This document shows positions 24,401 through 36,500 of a stretch of 64,000 nt of DNA, in pieces. The stretch covers positions 633,767 through 697,766 of the forward strand of contig NW_002060957.1 of the NCBI RefSeq assembly GCF_000150275.1, read 5' to 3'. How positions within the stretch are numbered: position 1 is the stretch's first letter; the number at the start of each line of letters is the position of its first letter. The position numbers were made by a program, and so were the translations under genes. Origin of the DNA: Trichoplax adhaerens (taxonomy: Eukaryota; Placozoa; Uniplacotomia; Trichoplacea; Trichoplacidae). The notes beneath the pieces are model-generated. The model was given only the letters and a program-made list of their open reading frames with translations, searched no databases and was not told the DNA's origin.

Positions 24401-24855
24401 GTAGTATTGATCATAATATCGGTAGATATCAATTCGGCATCAACATCACTATATACCTAATACAGTGCCTCCTCATAGCTACAATTTTCTACTAAATAGA
24501 ACTTTCGAGAGTTAGACGTCAACATTCAGAATGAAAATGGTCTCTTGGCTGACGATTTAACGGCGCTAACAGCGACCAAGCAAAATATTAAAAAATTGCG
24601 TGATGAACGTACTGATTACCAGTAAGCTTGCAATTGACTCTTTGATAACGCATTAATTTGGTTATAATAATACCTAAATGCTTCAATGAACATTTACGTT
24701 ACGTGTCATGGATAGATTTTCTATCAACAGTAACCACTGAATAATTCATTGTTATTCATAGAAAGCCGATGGATCAAGCTGATGAAGTAGCAGTCAGTAG
24801 TGATGGGACTTCTATCGATTTTGATGTTTTGAATGCTGTATTTAAGTCCCTTTAA
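18403..24855 (+). CDS. Large ankyrin-repeat protein, 20 exons, 989 aa, family unassigned
   Basis: Exons with fully consistent phases: 18403-18805, 19213-19388, 19557-19629, 19934-20061, 20456-20559, 20682-20832, 20979-21073, 21181-21244, 21673-21744, 21811-21945, 22050-22120, 22211-22316, 22413-22487, 22594-22795, 22880-23018, 23200-23257, 23356-23529, 23650-24177, 24500-24621, 24762-24855. Ankyrin repeats recur throughout: TMLHVAALAGN (~103), GLTPLCVAAK (~245), GWSPLHYAAARND (~280), LRTALSLAIMDGN (~400), LPLHHAAYNAH (~442), NTLLHIAAQEGH (~565), FTALQLAADKGHREI (~608), GYTALHRAVQ and GNTALHLACQL (~860-915). A Ser/Arg-rich linker (about 743-840, with RSRSATDSS) precedes the last repeats. No transmembrane segment, kinase, death or SOCS domain was seen, so it is probably a soluble scaffold. 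An in-frame upstream ATG at 18325 would add 26 residues. MADS at 18403 was preferred because it opens the conserved-looking part. The exon 12 acceptor (22210) has a poor pyrimidine tract. Confidence 0.82.
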
Positions 24856-26205
24856 AAAGGCTGAGCAAGAGAAGCAGCATGATAATTTATACCTAAAAGC
24901 TTAATATTTAAAATTGCTAATCGGTATAAAACAGTACAAATTGTGAATTCCATAATGACGAAGTAGCCTAAATTTTAATCAATACTTTAAAACTTAAAAC
25001 CTTATGAATATGTAATTGATATTGAAGATATCGATTTTATTTCATAGCTTAATCTGATAAAATTATCTCCTACGAACGTTTACTCAGCCAATTGACTAGT
25101 CTACATGTAAGTTATTGTATGATTGTATGAATTATAATATCACTAGCTCACCCTAAATGCGTTCTTTAAAGTAAGATTAGGCTTGATTAATAGTAACAAT
25201 TTCACGAAATGTCAAATGTTTTGCTTTGTAAGAATTTAGCTTATTGTAATACAATGTATTAATTAATAAGTATGCACTATAATGGTAAGTGTATTTACAG
25301 TATGAAAGTAAGTATTATGATTTAAGTGAAGAAAGTTTTATATAAAAAGAGTTGTAAAACGTTTAACAATACAGATCCGTATGTATACTCATGTGAATTT
25401 CCAAAAAATTGCTATTCTAATATTTTAGTTAATTAATGGCTTAAATGAACATTAATTTTTTGGAGATTTTACCTCATACAAACGAATGAACATAATTCGA
25501 TGGTTTATGTTAATATATTAAAATAATATCGTAATTTAATATAATTACGTCTCTGTTTAAAATTTATAAGATTAGTAATTGTAATCGCGATCTCATTTGG
25601 TATGCCAGATTTGCCCTATTTTTATAATTAAGTGCTCGTAAATTAAATTATCTCGATTTCATTATTATTAGATTCATTTGAAAGATTAAAATATACGAAT
25701 TTATACTAAGCGTTTAAGAAGATTTTGTTACTCTATTTAAAAGCAGAAGAGCATGCGATACTACGAAAATGTAATAGTGTAGTAGTACCTATTTACATTG
25801 CATATATCACGTGTAACAGTTATAACCGGGTACATACTGAATAAGTGTTTGTACGTGATTAACTAAACTGCATACTTAGTATTTTAAAATTGTTGATTTA
25901 TTGGTCAATCATACAGCACTAACGCAACATTCTGTTCCTACTCATTGGGTAGCAACTAATATAGCCAATACAGTTGCTTTTTCAGTTTTAAGAATATCTA
26001 AATTTGTCAGGCAGTCTACAGCCTTACCTGTTCATTCATGACTATTATTGACATCCAAGCAAGCCTAGAGCTGTGTTTACTTAGAGAGCATCTAAGGTAA
26101 ATGTGAAGCATAGAGTAAGGCATCAAAATTGAGCACGGAATGTCATTATACCAATGTAGTGATTATTGCTAATTATAGTATTAACACGAAATACAGATCA
26201 CTAGG
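24856..26205. other. AT-rich intergenic
   Basis: 3' flank of the ankyrin gene and 5' flank of the TPR pseudogene. Very AT-rich; no exon or repeat recognised. Confidence 0.5.
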
Positions 26206-27096
26206 GTTCTGCAAAACTCATCGATTATAATTAAACATCTCGATGTTGCAGAGTTCTATAACAACTTAGGGCTTGTCCATACGGAACAATGTAGGTACGA
26301 TGAAGCTATTTCTATGTATGAAAAATCACTGAAAATATATCTAAATATCCGTAATCATTAATATCTCAATGTTGCTATATCCTATATTAACATGGGAAAT
26401 ATTTATAATCCTCAGAGAAAGCATAAAGAGGCTATGTTAATGCATAAAAAATTACTCAAAGTCCAGCTCTCGAATCTTCGTTGTCATCCAACCAGCACCG
26501 CGAAATTATATGGCAGCCTTTCACAGACTTATTTTCTTGAGAACAGCTACGAAGAAACTGTTTTGATGCTTAAAAAGTCGATCAAAATACAGCAATCAGT
26601 TTTCGGCCTCAATCATGTTAATATTGCCAATTCTTATAATTATATTGGTTCGATCTATCTTTCTCAAAGCAAACATAATGATGCTATTTCTATGAATGAG
26701 AAAACGCTTAAATTCAAAGGTTAGATCTCGATGCTAATAGCATTGATATTGCGAAATCCCATGACTACGTGAGGGAGGTAAACGGTTATCAGGGCAGGTA
26801 TGAAGAGGCACTTTTTATGGATAAGAAATCGCTGACAATTCGATTACTACATCTTGGTCATCATCATGCTGATCTTGACCAAACCTATAACAGTATAGGA
26901 ACTATCTATAGGAATTTGGAGAGGTGTGATGAAGCAATGTCTATCGATAAGCAATCGCTCAAACATCAAAATATTTACTTATGGTTACCATCATTCCGCT
27001 CCTGTTGCAATATTGAACAGCATGGGCGCTGTGCTTGTAAATCAGGGCAAGTATGACGATACTCTTTGTAAATATGAGAAATTACTCAAAACTTAA
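26206..27096 (+). pseudogene. Intronless tetratricopeptide-repeat (kinesin-light-chain-type TPR) gene remnant
   Basis: Successive ~42-residue TPR units are visible, with motifs YNNLGLVH, YDEAISMYEKSLKI, YINMGNIY, YNYIGSIYLSQSKHNDAI, YNSIGTIYRNLERCDEA and NSMGAVLVNQGKYDD. Such repeats usually bind protein partners, and this spacing is that of the kinesin-light-chain/NPHP3-like TPR class. The frame is broken: an in-frame TAA at 26359-26361, a frame change near 26715, and another near 26970, with the last frame ending at TAA 27094-27096. There is no clear start and no introns, unlike its neighbours. It could be a decayed retrocopy or a fragment of a larger NB-ARC/TPR-type gene. No function is assigned. 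Confidence 0.75.
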
Positions 27097-27581
27097 TCAT
27101 TACTTAGAATGTCATATGTAGCCTTAACTCTACACAAGCCATCAACTTTATTCATGATCGTTATAATAATTAAGCACAGTTATAATTACAATAAGTATAA
27201 GCCAAATTCGATTTACCAAAAATAGAAAACAGTTCAATTCTATTTAATTAAATTGATCGTATCTTTACGTTGGAATATACCGATGCTGGGCGCCATAAAG
27301 CCAAAGTATAATTTATAAAAGTGTAAAGTGTGCAAAAAATGAAATGAATTTGCTAGACAAAATTATGTACATTATACAATAAAAGCAAGCCATGTAGCGA
27401 TGTAGAATATGTAGAAATTACTATATCCTTGTTGTATTCAATTAAATATACATTAAGTATAAAGAATCACACCTGCAAATATCTATATGCAATGAGTATT
27501 AATGAGTCATATTTGAATCAATAAAATTGATTTAATTTAAATTTTAACAGCTTCGCATGATAATAAGAGTAATAACGCTCG
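27097..27581. other. Intergenic
   Basis: AT-rich spacer between the TPR pseudogene and the 3' end of CFAP65. Nothing recognised. Confidence 0.5.
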
Positions 27582-30500
27582 TTAATGTTTAGCATGAGGT
27601 GGTAAAGCTATCACTCTTGGTCTATTTGTTAAACTAATTTCACTAATACTAGCTTCGGTTAAGATATTTAAGACTGTGTTTTCCAAGATCGATTCAATTA
27701 AATTTGATACTTCTGGTATTCTATAATATAAAATATTTTTGAAATGTTTCAAATTTAGAATTAATCCTGATAATCATTACGTTGTAAAATCTAGAACTTA
27801 GAAAATAGAAGCAAAATAATATATTCTTTAAAGATGATAATCTAAATGTACTGATAAACTATGCAGAAAAATACAAACATTTATAATACCATTTACAATT
27901 AAATATACTCTTACTGTAGAAGATTATTATTATCTGTTACTGGTCAATTAGAATAAGCGTAAAGAATAAGCTAGCTGAATTATCGGAAGAATCTATACGC
28001 AACAACGTACATATATACTAAATATCAAATTTAATCTATGTTGCTAGTTAAATTTTTTTAGCCTAATGCAAACATTCATACGTACAGACTTATTTAATTA
28101 CCTAGCAATACTTTCATCGGTAATGCAGTCTTCGGTCGCAATCTCTATTATGGATTTTTTATTATCATCAATTAGATTATTTGCTACTTCTTCATCTCTA
28201 TTTAAGCTCTGGTACTCTTCCTATAAATTAATCAATAACGTTTTTTCATGAAAGAAATTAGCAATATTGCATTATGCAAAACATATCATTACTGTGTGAA
28301 ATTAATATAAATCGTAATTTAAGAAATTTAAAACGATAAATACAAACCGTTGAGGGAGTTGGAGATTTTTGATCTACCGTTGAGGTAGGATTATTCTCAT
28401 CGGATTGATTAGTTATTGGATTATCGCCAACGGCATCAATTTGGCCATCATCTGTACGGTCATCCATAACGCTACTTGTCTGAATATGGCCCAGTTGTTT
28501 AAAATACGGGACAGGCTCAGTATAGAGATTGGAAATGACATCGATAAAATCATGATCACGTATAAGATTCCTATATTGCAAGCAAATTGAAAATAAATGA
28601 GTACGCAAACCTATTTTTATTTGGCAATAGCAACCAATATCTTGATTTTTTTATTAGAATAAACTTATATAATATTCTATTTTGCAATCTTTAAGCCATT
28701 ACTCGACTCTATTACTGTAAGTATTCTACTAATAAATGATTGAACTTACTTCACCATATCTGAGATAGCATTAGCTACGATATCTCTTTCCTCTAGTAAG
28801 CAAGTAGTCCAAGTGTTTTCTTCATCTACAGCTGATGATCTATCCAATAAATATTTCTGATAATTTCCAGCTATACTTCTACAAATATTATAAGGAAAGT
28901 TACCATACTGCAATAATAGCTTTATACGTCTTTAAATTCATTTTGTTGCTTGAATTTATCTTGCTTACCTATCCATATGAAAATTGGTGATTTTGCCGGG
29001 AAAATTGGCTTGATAATCCTTTAATGAATGAGTTCGAGCATTTAAGCCAAGATATAGAATAAATGGTTGAGGAATTTTGGGTGGATCATGACTATCGGTT
29101 TTCGTAGTCTAATTTGTACGTAATCGTATCAAAGCAGGTAGAAGATTAAATAAATGAAATTTTGAATCTTTGAAAAGAATCTATTTGAAATTGGGTTTTA
29201 ACACATATTCCAGAAAAGATACTTGTTATTATAGATCGAGTACAATATTCATATATACCTTTTGTCTACTGCGGCCTTTCTTCTCCATAATCCTGGTATC
29301 TGATTGCAAGAATGGTTTAATAGGGGGTAAAGCCTAGAAATTAAAGCAGAATCTTTAAATAATGAAATTTACTGGTAGATTTGATCAAGTAATTTGAGTA
29401 TATGGCATAGAGGGCTATCATACCTGATATTTTTTGGCGATACGTTCAGCAGCATTACTCGTCTGCATTTTATTCTGTAAAATGTCAAATTTACTTTAGT
29501 ATCAACAGAGTAAAGATGCTCTTTTACTCAAAATGCTCACTTTTGAGGGTAATCAGCGCTATTACGCAATATAAGATCTCACTATTTTATTGTTAAAGTG
29601 ATAACCTGGGATTCAGTGGCATTCATGTGCTCTTCATTTTCTCCATTTCCTTCTTCCTGGAGATTGTTTTCTGTAATAGTAAACGTATGCTTTCTTTCTT
29701 CTTCCTTGGTTTCCCATAATTTTAATTTTTTCTGATAGATTGCCATCTCAGTTTCATCAATGATCTGTAATAGCATAGAATAGGTCATTGAATAAAATTG
29801 TACTTTTGAAATCATGAATTACTCATAGCTTATTACCTCACAAGGAATATCAATTTCGAAAAATGAAGGAACCGTATAGGAAGAGAAATCAACCTGTAAT
29901 ATAACCGCAGGATAGATTGAGTAACTTTGTAATATTTCATTCTAATGACTTTAATCATGTTTTGGATATTATTTGAATCTATTAAAAGAAGTCAATGACG
30001 AAAGTACTCATTTTACCTTGACTAAAATAGATTCTTCAGCTGCTAGACGACCTCGAGGTGGATTAATAGTGATAGTCTGATGGCTGGTTTTAGTTGGAAG
30101 TTTCCAATTATAGGATACAACATGCTTTGATTTATTAATTAAAAATAGGATCCTTCTTTCATTGGAGTATAGCGGTAAATTGCCGAATGAAATCCTCTCT
30201 TGAGATAAATAAGCGAGCTAGATAACACGTTATCAAGATTATAAATGAATATTAGAGATTTAGGATCACATTTGTTCAAATGTAACAATTGGATGTAATA
30301 GTGGCGGCCAATATCAAGCATTGCTAATGAGTAAAAGAGGTTATCTAATTGTTAGGCTTAGCTTCATATGATCAGTTATCACAATTTGTCTCATTTATAC
30401 CTGGTCCGGAATGTCCACTAACTGAATTGGAGGAACACTAGTAAGATGGCTTTGATCAGTAAATGGCATAGAATCACCCATAAATCGTTGATCATATCCT

Positions 30501-33500
30501 ACGCCATAAAATGTGACTAAATGGGTTTCCACTCCAAGAATATGAACAGGAACATCGACCTGTAAATGTTCAAGAGGTTTGTGAAACTTGGAACAGTTTA
30601 TTATCACAATTAGTATAGCGATGGCAATTATTGAGATCTATTTGCAATTCATTAAACAGCTTTGATCTATAACTAGTTAATGAAAGTATTCTACTAATGA
30701 AGATTTAGTGGCTACTATAATTAGTAAGCAAGAGAAACTGGCAGCTGCGTCGATCTTTTTTTTGCAAATAAATTAAGGGGAAACTAATTTATTACTGCCA
30801 CAGCTATGAAGATATTCCATTAAACAAGATTAGCTAGCAGGTATACTGCTAACAGGCAAAAAAGTGAATATCGTGACTATTAATGTTTTTTATAAGGTTT
30901 TTGATAGTAAAGAACTTACACTATATGTCTTGGCCTCAATTGGTGAAAATACCCATTCTATTTGAGCACGTTGCCCGGGAGCAATTTGACCAGTAGGATT
31001 TAGACATTGAAAGATGTTGCAATGATAATTGTCCTAACATAACGAGATCATAAGAATTAACATTCAGTATAGTATTTTAGGGGGCTCGATAAGCTAAGGG
31101 AGCTTGAATAAACAGAAAGTATAGTTCTAGTTGAACATTTTCAAAAGACTTTAATTATCTCACTCTATCCTCGCCGAATGCAACCAGAACCAATACACTA
31201 GTCTAACACCAAAACTTACCATTTTTAAGTTATCACAGGGAGACAAATCTAGCTCGTAATTCACAGTTTGTCCTCCACCATTATATAGCTCATAAACCTA
31301 TAATATAGTAATGAATTATGATTTACTTTTACCAAGAACTCTTCTTTAGATTATTTTGGAGCATAGAATAGCGCCTACTGAAGTTATCTTACCTGCTTTG
31401 GATATGTTATACTACCAATTGGCATGGCCATAAACTGATGGCTGTTGCTTGGAAAATGAACGTATTTTGCTGAAGCTTCCACGGTAACCCCAACAAAATT
31501 AATCTAGCAATGAAAATAAAAATCGATTAAAATCTGTGATCAATCTACCAACACCAGGATTAGCAGCCAGCAATTCCATATCCCATAATTAATCATTACT
31601 TACCAAGACTTCTCTGCCTTTGCTAACTTTGAAAATGACTGGTAAGCGGTCAGTGTTAGGCATAATATGGCTAAATATCAAAATATAAGATGATTAACTA
31701 TTTTTGTGGTAGTTAGACATTGTAAATAACAATCTAGGTACCTATGAATCACGACCTAAGATTGATTAAATCTAGAAATAACCTACCGGTAGGAAAATGT
31801 GACCACTTGAGTTTCGTCAGGCTGCAGGTTACCTTTACTTGGTGTTATGGTAAATAATTTGTTATCCATCACATGCATCTAGTAAGTAGTGAGAAAGATT
31901 AGTATCAAATTGACTTAGAGCACTCTTTGATACTAGATTGAAACGCAAGAATGGGTATGCTAACATCATATAGTTCATCTCGCGAATAGTCGCCATTTTC
32001 TGCCCAAAATTCAAGGTCTAATTGGAAATCGGTTGGAAATAAGAAGGCCCTAGAATGAAATATAGTAAAATTGATTCAGCTATTGATTCTGAACTAGTTT
32101 CTGCTGTCGTTTCGAGGTTTAAATAATTAAAAATCAATGAAATTAAAATTGAATTTTAAAATTGAAGTAGATATGGTATTCGATATGAAAGTAAAGTGAT
32201 AGTACAGATTATCTCAGCCTATTTCAATATAAAAAAGCTTGATATAGATTGTAAAATTATCTTGTTAAAATCCTTACCAATCTGTAGGAACTGGTCCTGT
32301 ATTCTTAAGCATAAGATAGGCCGTACCCGGTGGACTATCGACTGGAGCTGAACCAAAATTAAAATCTAATACCGCTTTAGTATTAATGGGTGGTCGTCGT
32401 CTAGTGCTAGAAAATAGTTGAAATTAATCGTGTTAGCCAAATAATTAACCATGAATCCAGCATTACATTGACGGAGTAGAAACTGTTTTTACCTGTGCCT
32501 GGTGACTACTGAATACATTGTTTCTGCTGGAGAAGGATCGGAAGACATTGTCATGTTGAAGCTGATAGTTAAATGATAAAATAGATCGTGAATTTATGGG
32601 GTAGCTATGGTCTCAGAGCTTGTTGCTGCCCAATATCATGTTTAAATAGGAACCTTAAATATGAAAAGCGGTTAAAAATCAAATGATTCTTACCTGTCCA
32701 AGTTGAATAATTTCCAGAGCCCAACTTTACTTATATTCGATGTGCTACTGCAACGAGCATCGACAATTTTGACCGTAGGATAAATTCCTATCACCTTCAA
32801 TTGGCATAATATTGGATTTGAACATTCAATAGTTTGATTCATGCCATCCGCTAGTCAGAAAATAAAATAAGTAAAATCAGAGATGTTATTTATCACGATT
32901 CTTAAAGGATTTCAGTTTAGTGAAGAAAAGTCTGAATTGAATACAAAGGTAGCTTACAAGTTGGAGTTAATAGCTTATAACGGATGATTAATTGATACTG
33001 AAATCTCTGCTTTGGCCTAACTGTGGCAGTAATGTTCAGCATAGAACGGGCAGGGATGACACCTTCCATCTTGTCTACATCCAAGACTAATCAGAATAAT
33101 AGAGGTAATAAAATGAATAAATAAAACAAGTTTATAGCAGGTAGAGAACAATTTAGTAGGCAAAGGCCATACTTATATCATCATTAGAAGGATAATTTTG
33201 ATCATAAGGTCCAGATATCGATTGTTCTAAGCTCAATTGATAGAGTAAGTTGCATTTACTGCTATTACTAATAGTAATATTTTGACTAGCTGCAGAGCCA
33301 ACGACAACATTGCCGAAATCAAATTCAGTTGGATCAGCCTGAATTGTAATAAAACAGTCTTTCATTAATATTTTACCTTGATCATCATCGGTAGAGGCGT
33401 TTTTACTAAAAGGAGAAACAATTTGGCAATAGTAACTTACTTCTATGTCTCCAACAGAACCTTCGCCAATGATACGAACGAAAAATGATGATTTTTGAAT

Positions 33501-36500
33501 TTGGGAGCTATGAAAATGAATTAGCCACGCATTGAGATACCAAAATTACATTTATTATTCAATTCACGAAAATAAAATTTAATTTATATATAAGTTTCCT
33601 ACCTTTCCAGATGAGAATCTTTTTCAAAATGCGCTTTTAAATATGCTTTTATCATGTATTTGACTTCCGATTTTGGAACAAACGTCCACTTGTGATTCTA
33701 TTCCATGCAATTAGATAAGATTGTTAGCTATGTATGAAACTAGATAGAATAATTGGTTGATACGGCAAGCATTGTAAGGGAATAGACATAAGATAATTAG
33801 ATAATAATATATGAAACTAGATAAGATTACTACTTCCTATTTTTCCCGTTGAAAGAGACTAGGTTAGGTATTAGCTTAATTAAAGTAAACCCAAGAAGCA
33901 GTAGCGTTGATGATACCAGCATAGAAACTTTTCTTAAGAATTGAATTTAAAAATTTTTTTTAATCATACCTGGACTTCATTAGGATATATAATGCCTGTT
34001 GAAGGTTGAACTTGAACTATTTCTTGATCGGATATATGAATACGCCATTGATATCTAGAAAGAATCAAGGTTTTACGTTACTCTGATATTATATTGCTCA
34101 TATCTGTAGATATTGACAACGGTAAATTAATGGGTTAGCATACCTGATTGGTAATTTGGTTACATTTTTAATAGCATAATTTCGAGTTGATGCCGTTCCT
34201 AATCCGGTTGGCTTAAAGTATAGCGCACCCTAAATAGTATGAATGTGATAATAATGACTAAATCACTCTGCGTGAGAATTTTTGAGCACAATCAATTGTT
34301 ATTTTGCCGTACATCATTATCCAAATAGATTCTTGGTACTTCAGCAGCGCAAATCACTTTCAAATTCTAGAAGATTTGAAAAATTTTGCATTTAGAATCT
34401 TACATTTTTTAAATCACTATGAAATGCGGTAATTCGAGTTTACTTGAATATGCTTCTCTGATTCATTAAATTTACACTTGATTGTCGACTTATAAATCTT
34501 ATTTTCTTCAGGTCTTAATTTTAGAGATAAAATCTAAACAGAATCATGTATAATCGTTAATATCTGGACGTAATATAAACGAGTGTATCATGATTAAAAT
34601 TTCTAAGTAAGCGTGACTCATTGAACTACCTGATATTCTTTCTGCAATAGTCCTTTCCTTGGGATAATGGTAGTTAATCTAGATCATAGTACATATAAAA
34701 TATTTTATTTAATGTTACAATAAAGATAAAATGTCTAGTATTTAAAATGATAATAAAATAAATTAAGAACTTGCAATACCCTAATTGCTCTTCAAGAAAT
34801 TCATAATCGATTGGATTAGAACCAGCATTACTTAATAGTAAAGTTCGATAAGATTCTTCATTCGCACTGACGGTCGGAAAAATCTACATTGCGAAATAAT
34901 CATGAGAAGTGAATTTATTATTTATCTTGATATCCTGACTTGCAGTTTTTGTTATTTAGAAATCAAAATAATATTCCACTATTTAATTCTTGTTACCAAT
35001 TCATGATTTTCAAATTTGTATCTTGGTAAATAGGTATCGACTGTAGATCTGAATGTATGACCTAATTCGATAATCGATATTTAAAATAAGTCAAAGATAT
35101 TTAAGGCTGATATTAATTTACGTCTATAATATTCATTACCTGAAAGTGTTACTGTCAAACACCAAGGTGGCATGATAGTATGATCGGTGACTAATCGATA
35201 TTCTCTCATACTCTGCAAGAAATGTATTTCGATAATTACGATTATTTATTCAACTAGTTTTGCAGATACTGCTTTGCCATCATTCTAGTAAATATTTTCT
35301 TACCTTGTAGCCAGCATAGCATTCTAATTCAGCTTCATAAAACTGATTAGGGGAGTTCTAAATTATCCAAATGGATACAGAAAGCAGAAATAATTTTGTT
35401 ACTGCTTTCTTATATCATAGCATTTACCTTTAGCGATCTTATTAAAAGTTGATTGATATACAATAGTTACTAAAGATTATTTATTTTACCGGTTTAAAAG
35501 TGACAACGAAAGAAGCAGATTTTAATGGTTGGATGGTGGTTACATCAGGAGTGATCGAAAAGACATTCTGAATATCTATCAAAGAGATTGGACAAATTAT
35601 GGCCGATTTATTATTTAGAACTAGATTTAGGTTTTATAAACCAGGTTAGAACAGACAAATAATGCATGCATAATATCTTACTAGTGATCCAGCAGCAACA
35701 AATTTTCCCTCTTGTATGATTTGCAATCGTAATATTCTGTCATAATGTAAATAAACAATCGATTTAGATCTTTATTAATTTGTACTATAATATTTGTGAA
35801 GGGTATAGATGCAAGATTAAATCAAAGGATAACTGACCCTTTGCTCGAATGATTTTATATTTGGACATGATCCAAAATTGACTTGTTGCTGATCGAGGCT
35901 TACATGTGGAGATACAATCTGAAAGTTTTTGGTATAAATAAAAATATAAAACTAGGCCATCTATCATAGGAGACTGATCTATCCTAATAAAGTTTGAAAT
36001 ACCTTTTCAACATTATCCGCTAGATCAAAATATTCTTCTTGCGTTGTCAATGGAATATAGGGTCGTAAATAAGGCTCAAATGCTTCGGCTTCCTTTACCA
36101 TAATAGCACCTTCACTATCCAAGCTTACTTTGCCTTCTTTTAGCATTTCGCTTAAAAACTAATTGATAAAGTAGCAAGACATTGGAAAATCTTGTTGTTA
36201 TCCTATTAAAATCAAAATGCTTTGGCCTTGATACAATTAAAAAAATTGAGGGTTTATGTTACCTCTGGCGGGAAGATAGTAAGGCCTCTCTCTTCAAGCT
36301 TTCTGAATCTGTGTACATGTTTTGCATGTATCACGGCTAACGTATAATGAAGGAATTTTTAAGTAATTAAATACTCTAATATTATAACGAAAGGACGAAA
36401 AGATGATATAAAATTTCAGATATGAAACTGACCTGGTCTTTCCTGCTCCGTAAAGCTACTACCAAATAGCTCGATTGCTCTCGTTTCCTAAATTTGATAA

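Noticed and set aside
28405-28590. Plus-strand open frame within CFAP65
   Set aside because: Antisense shadow of the CFAP65 exon at 28348-28570.
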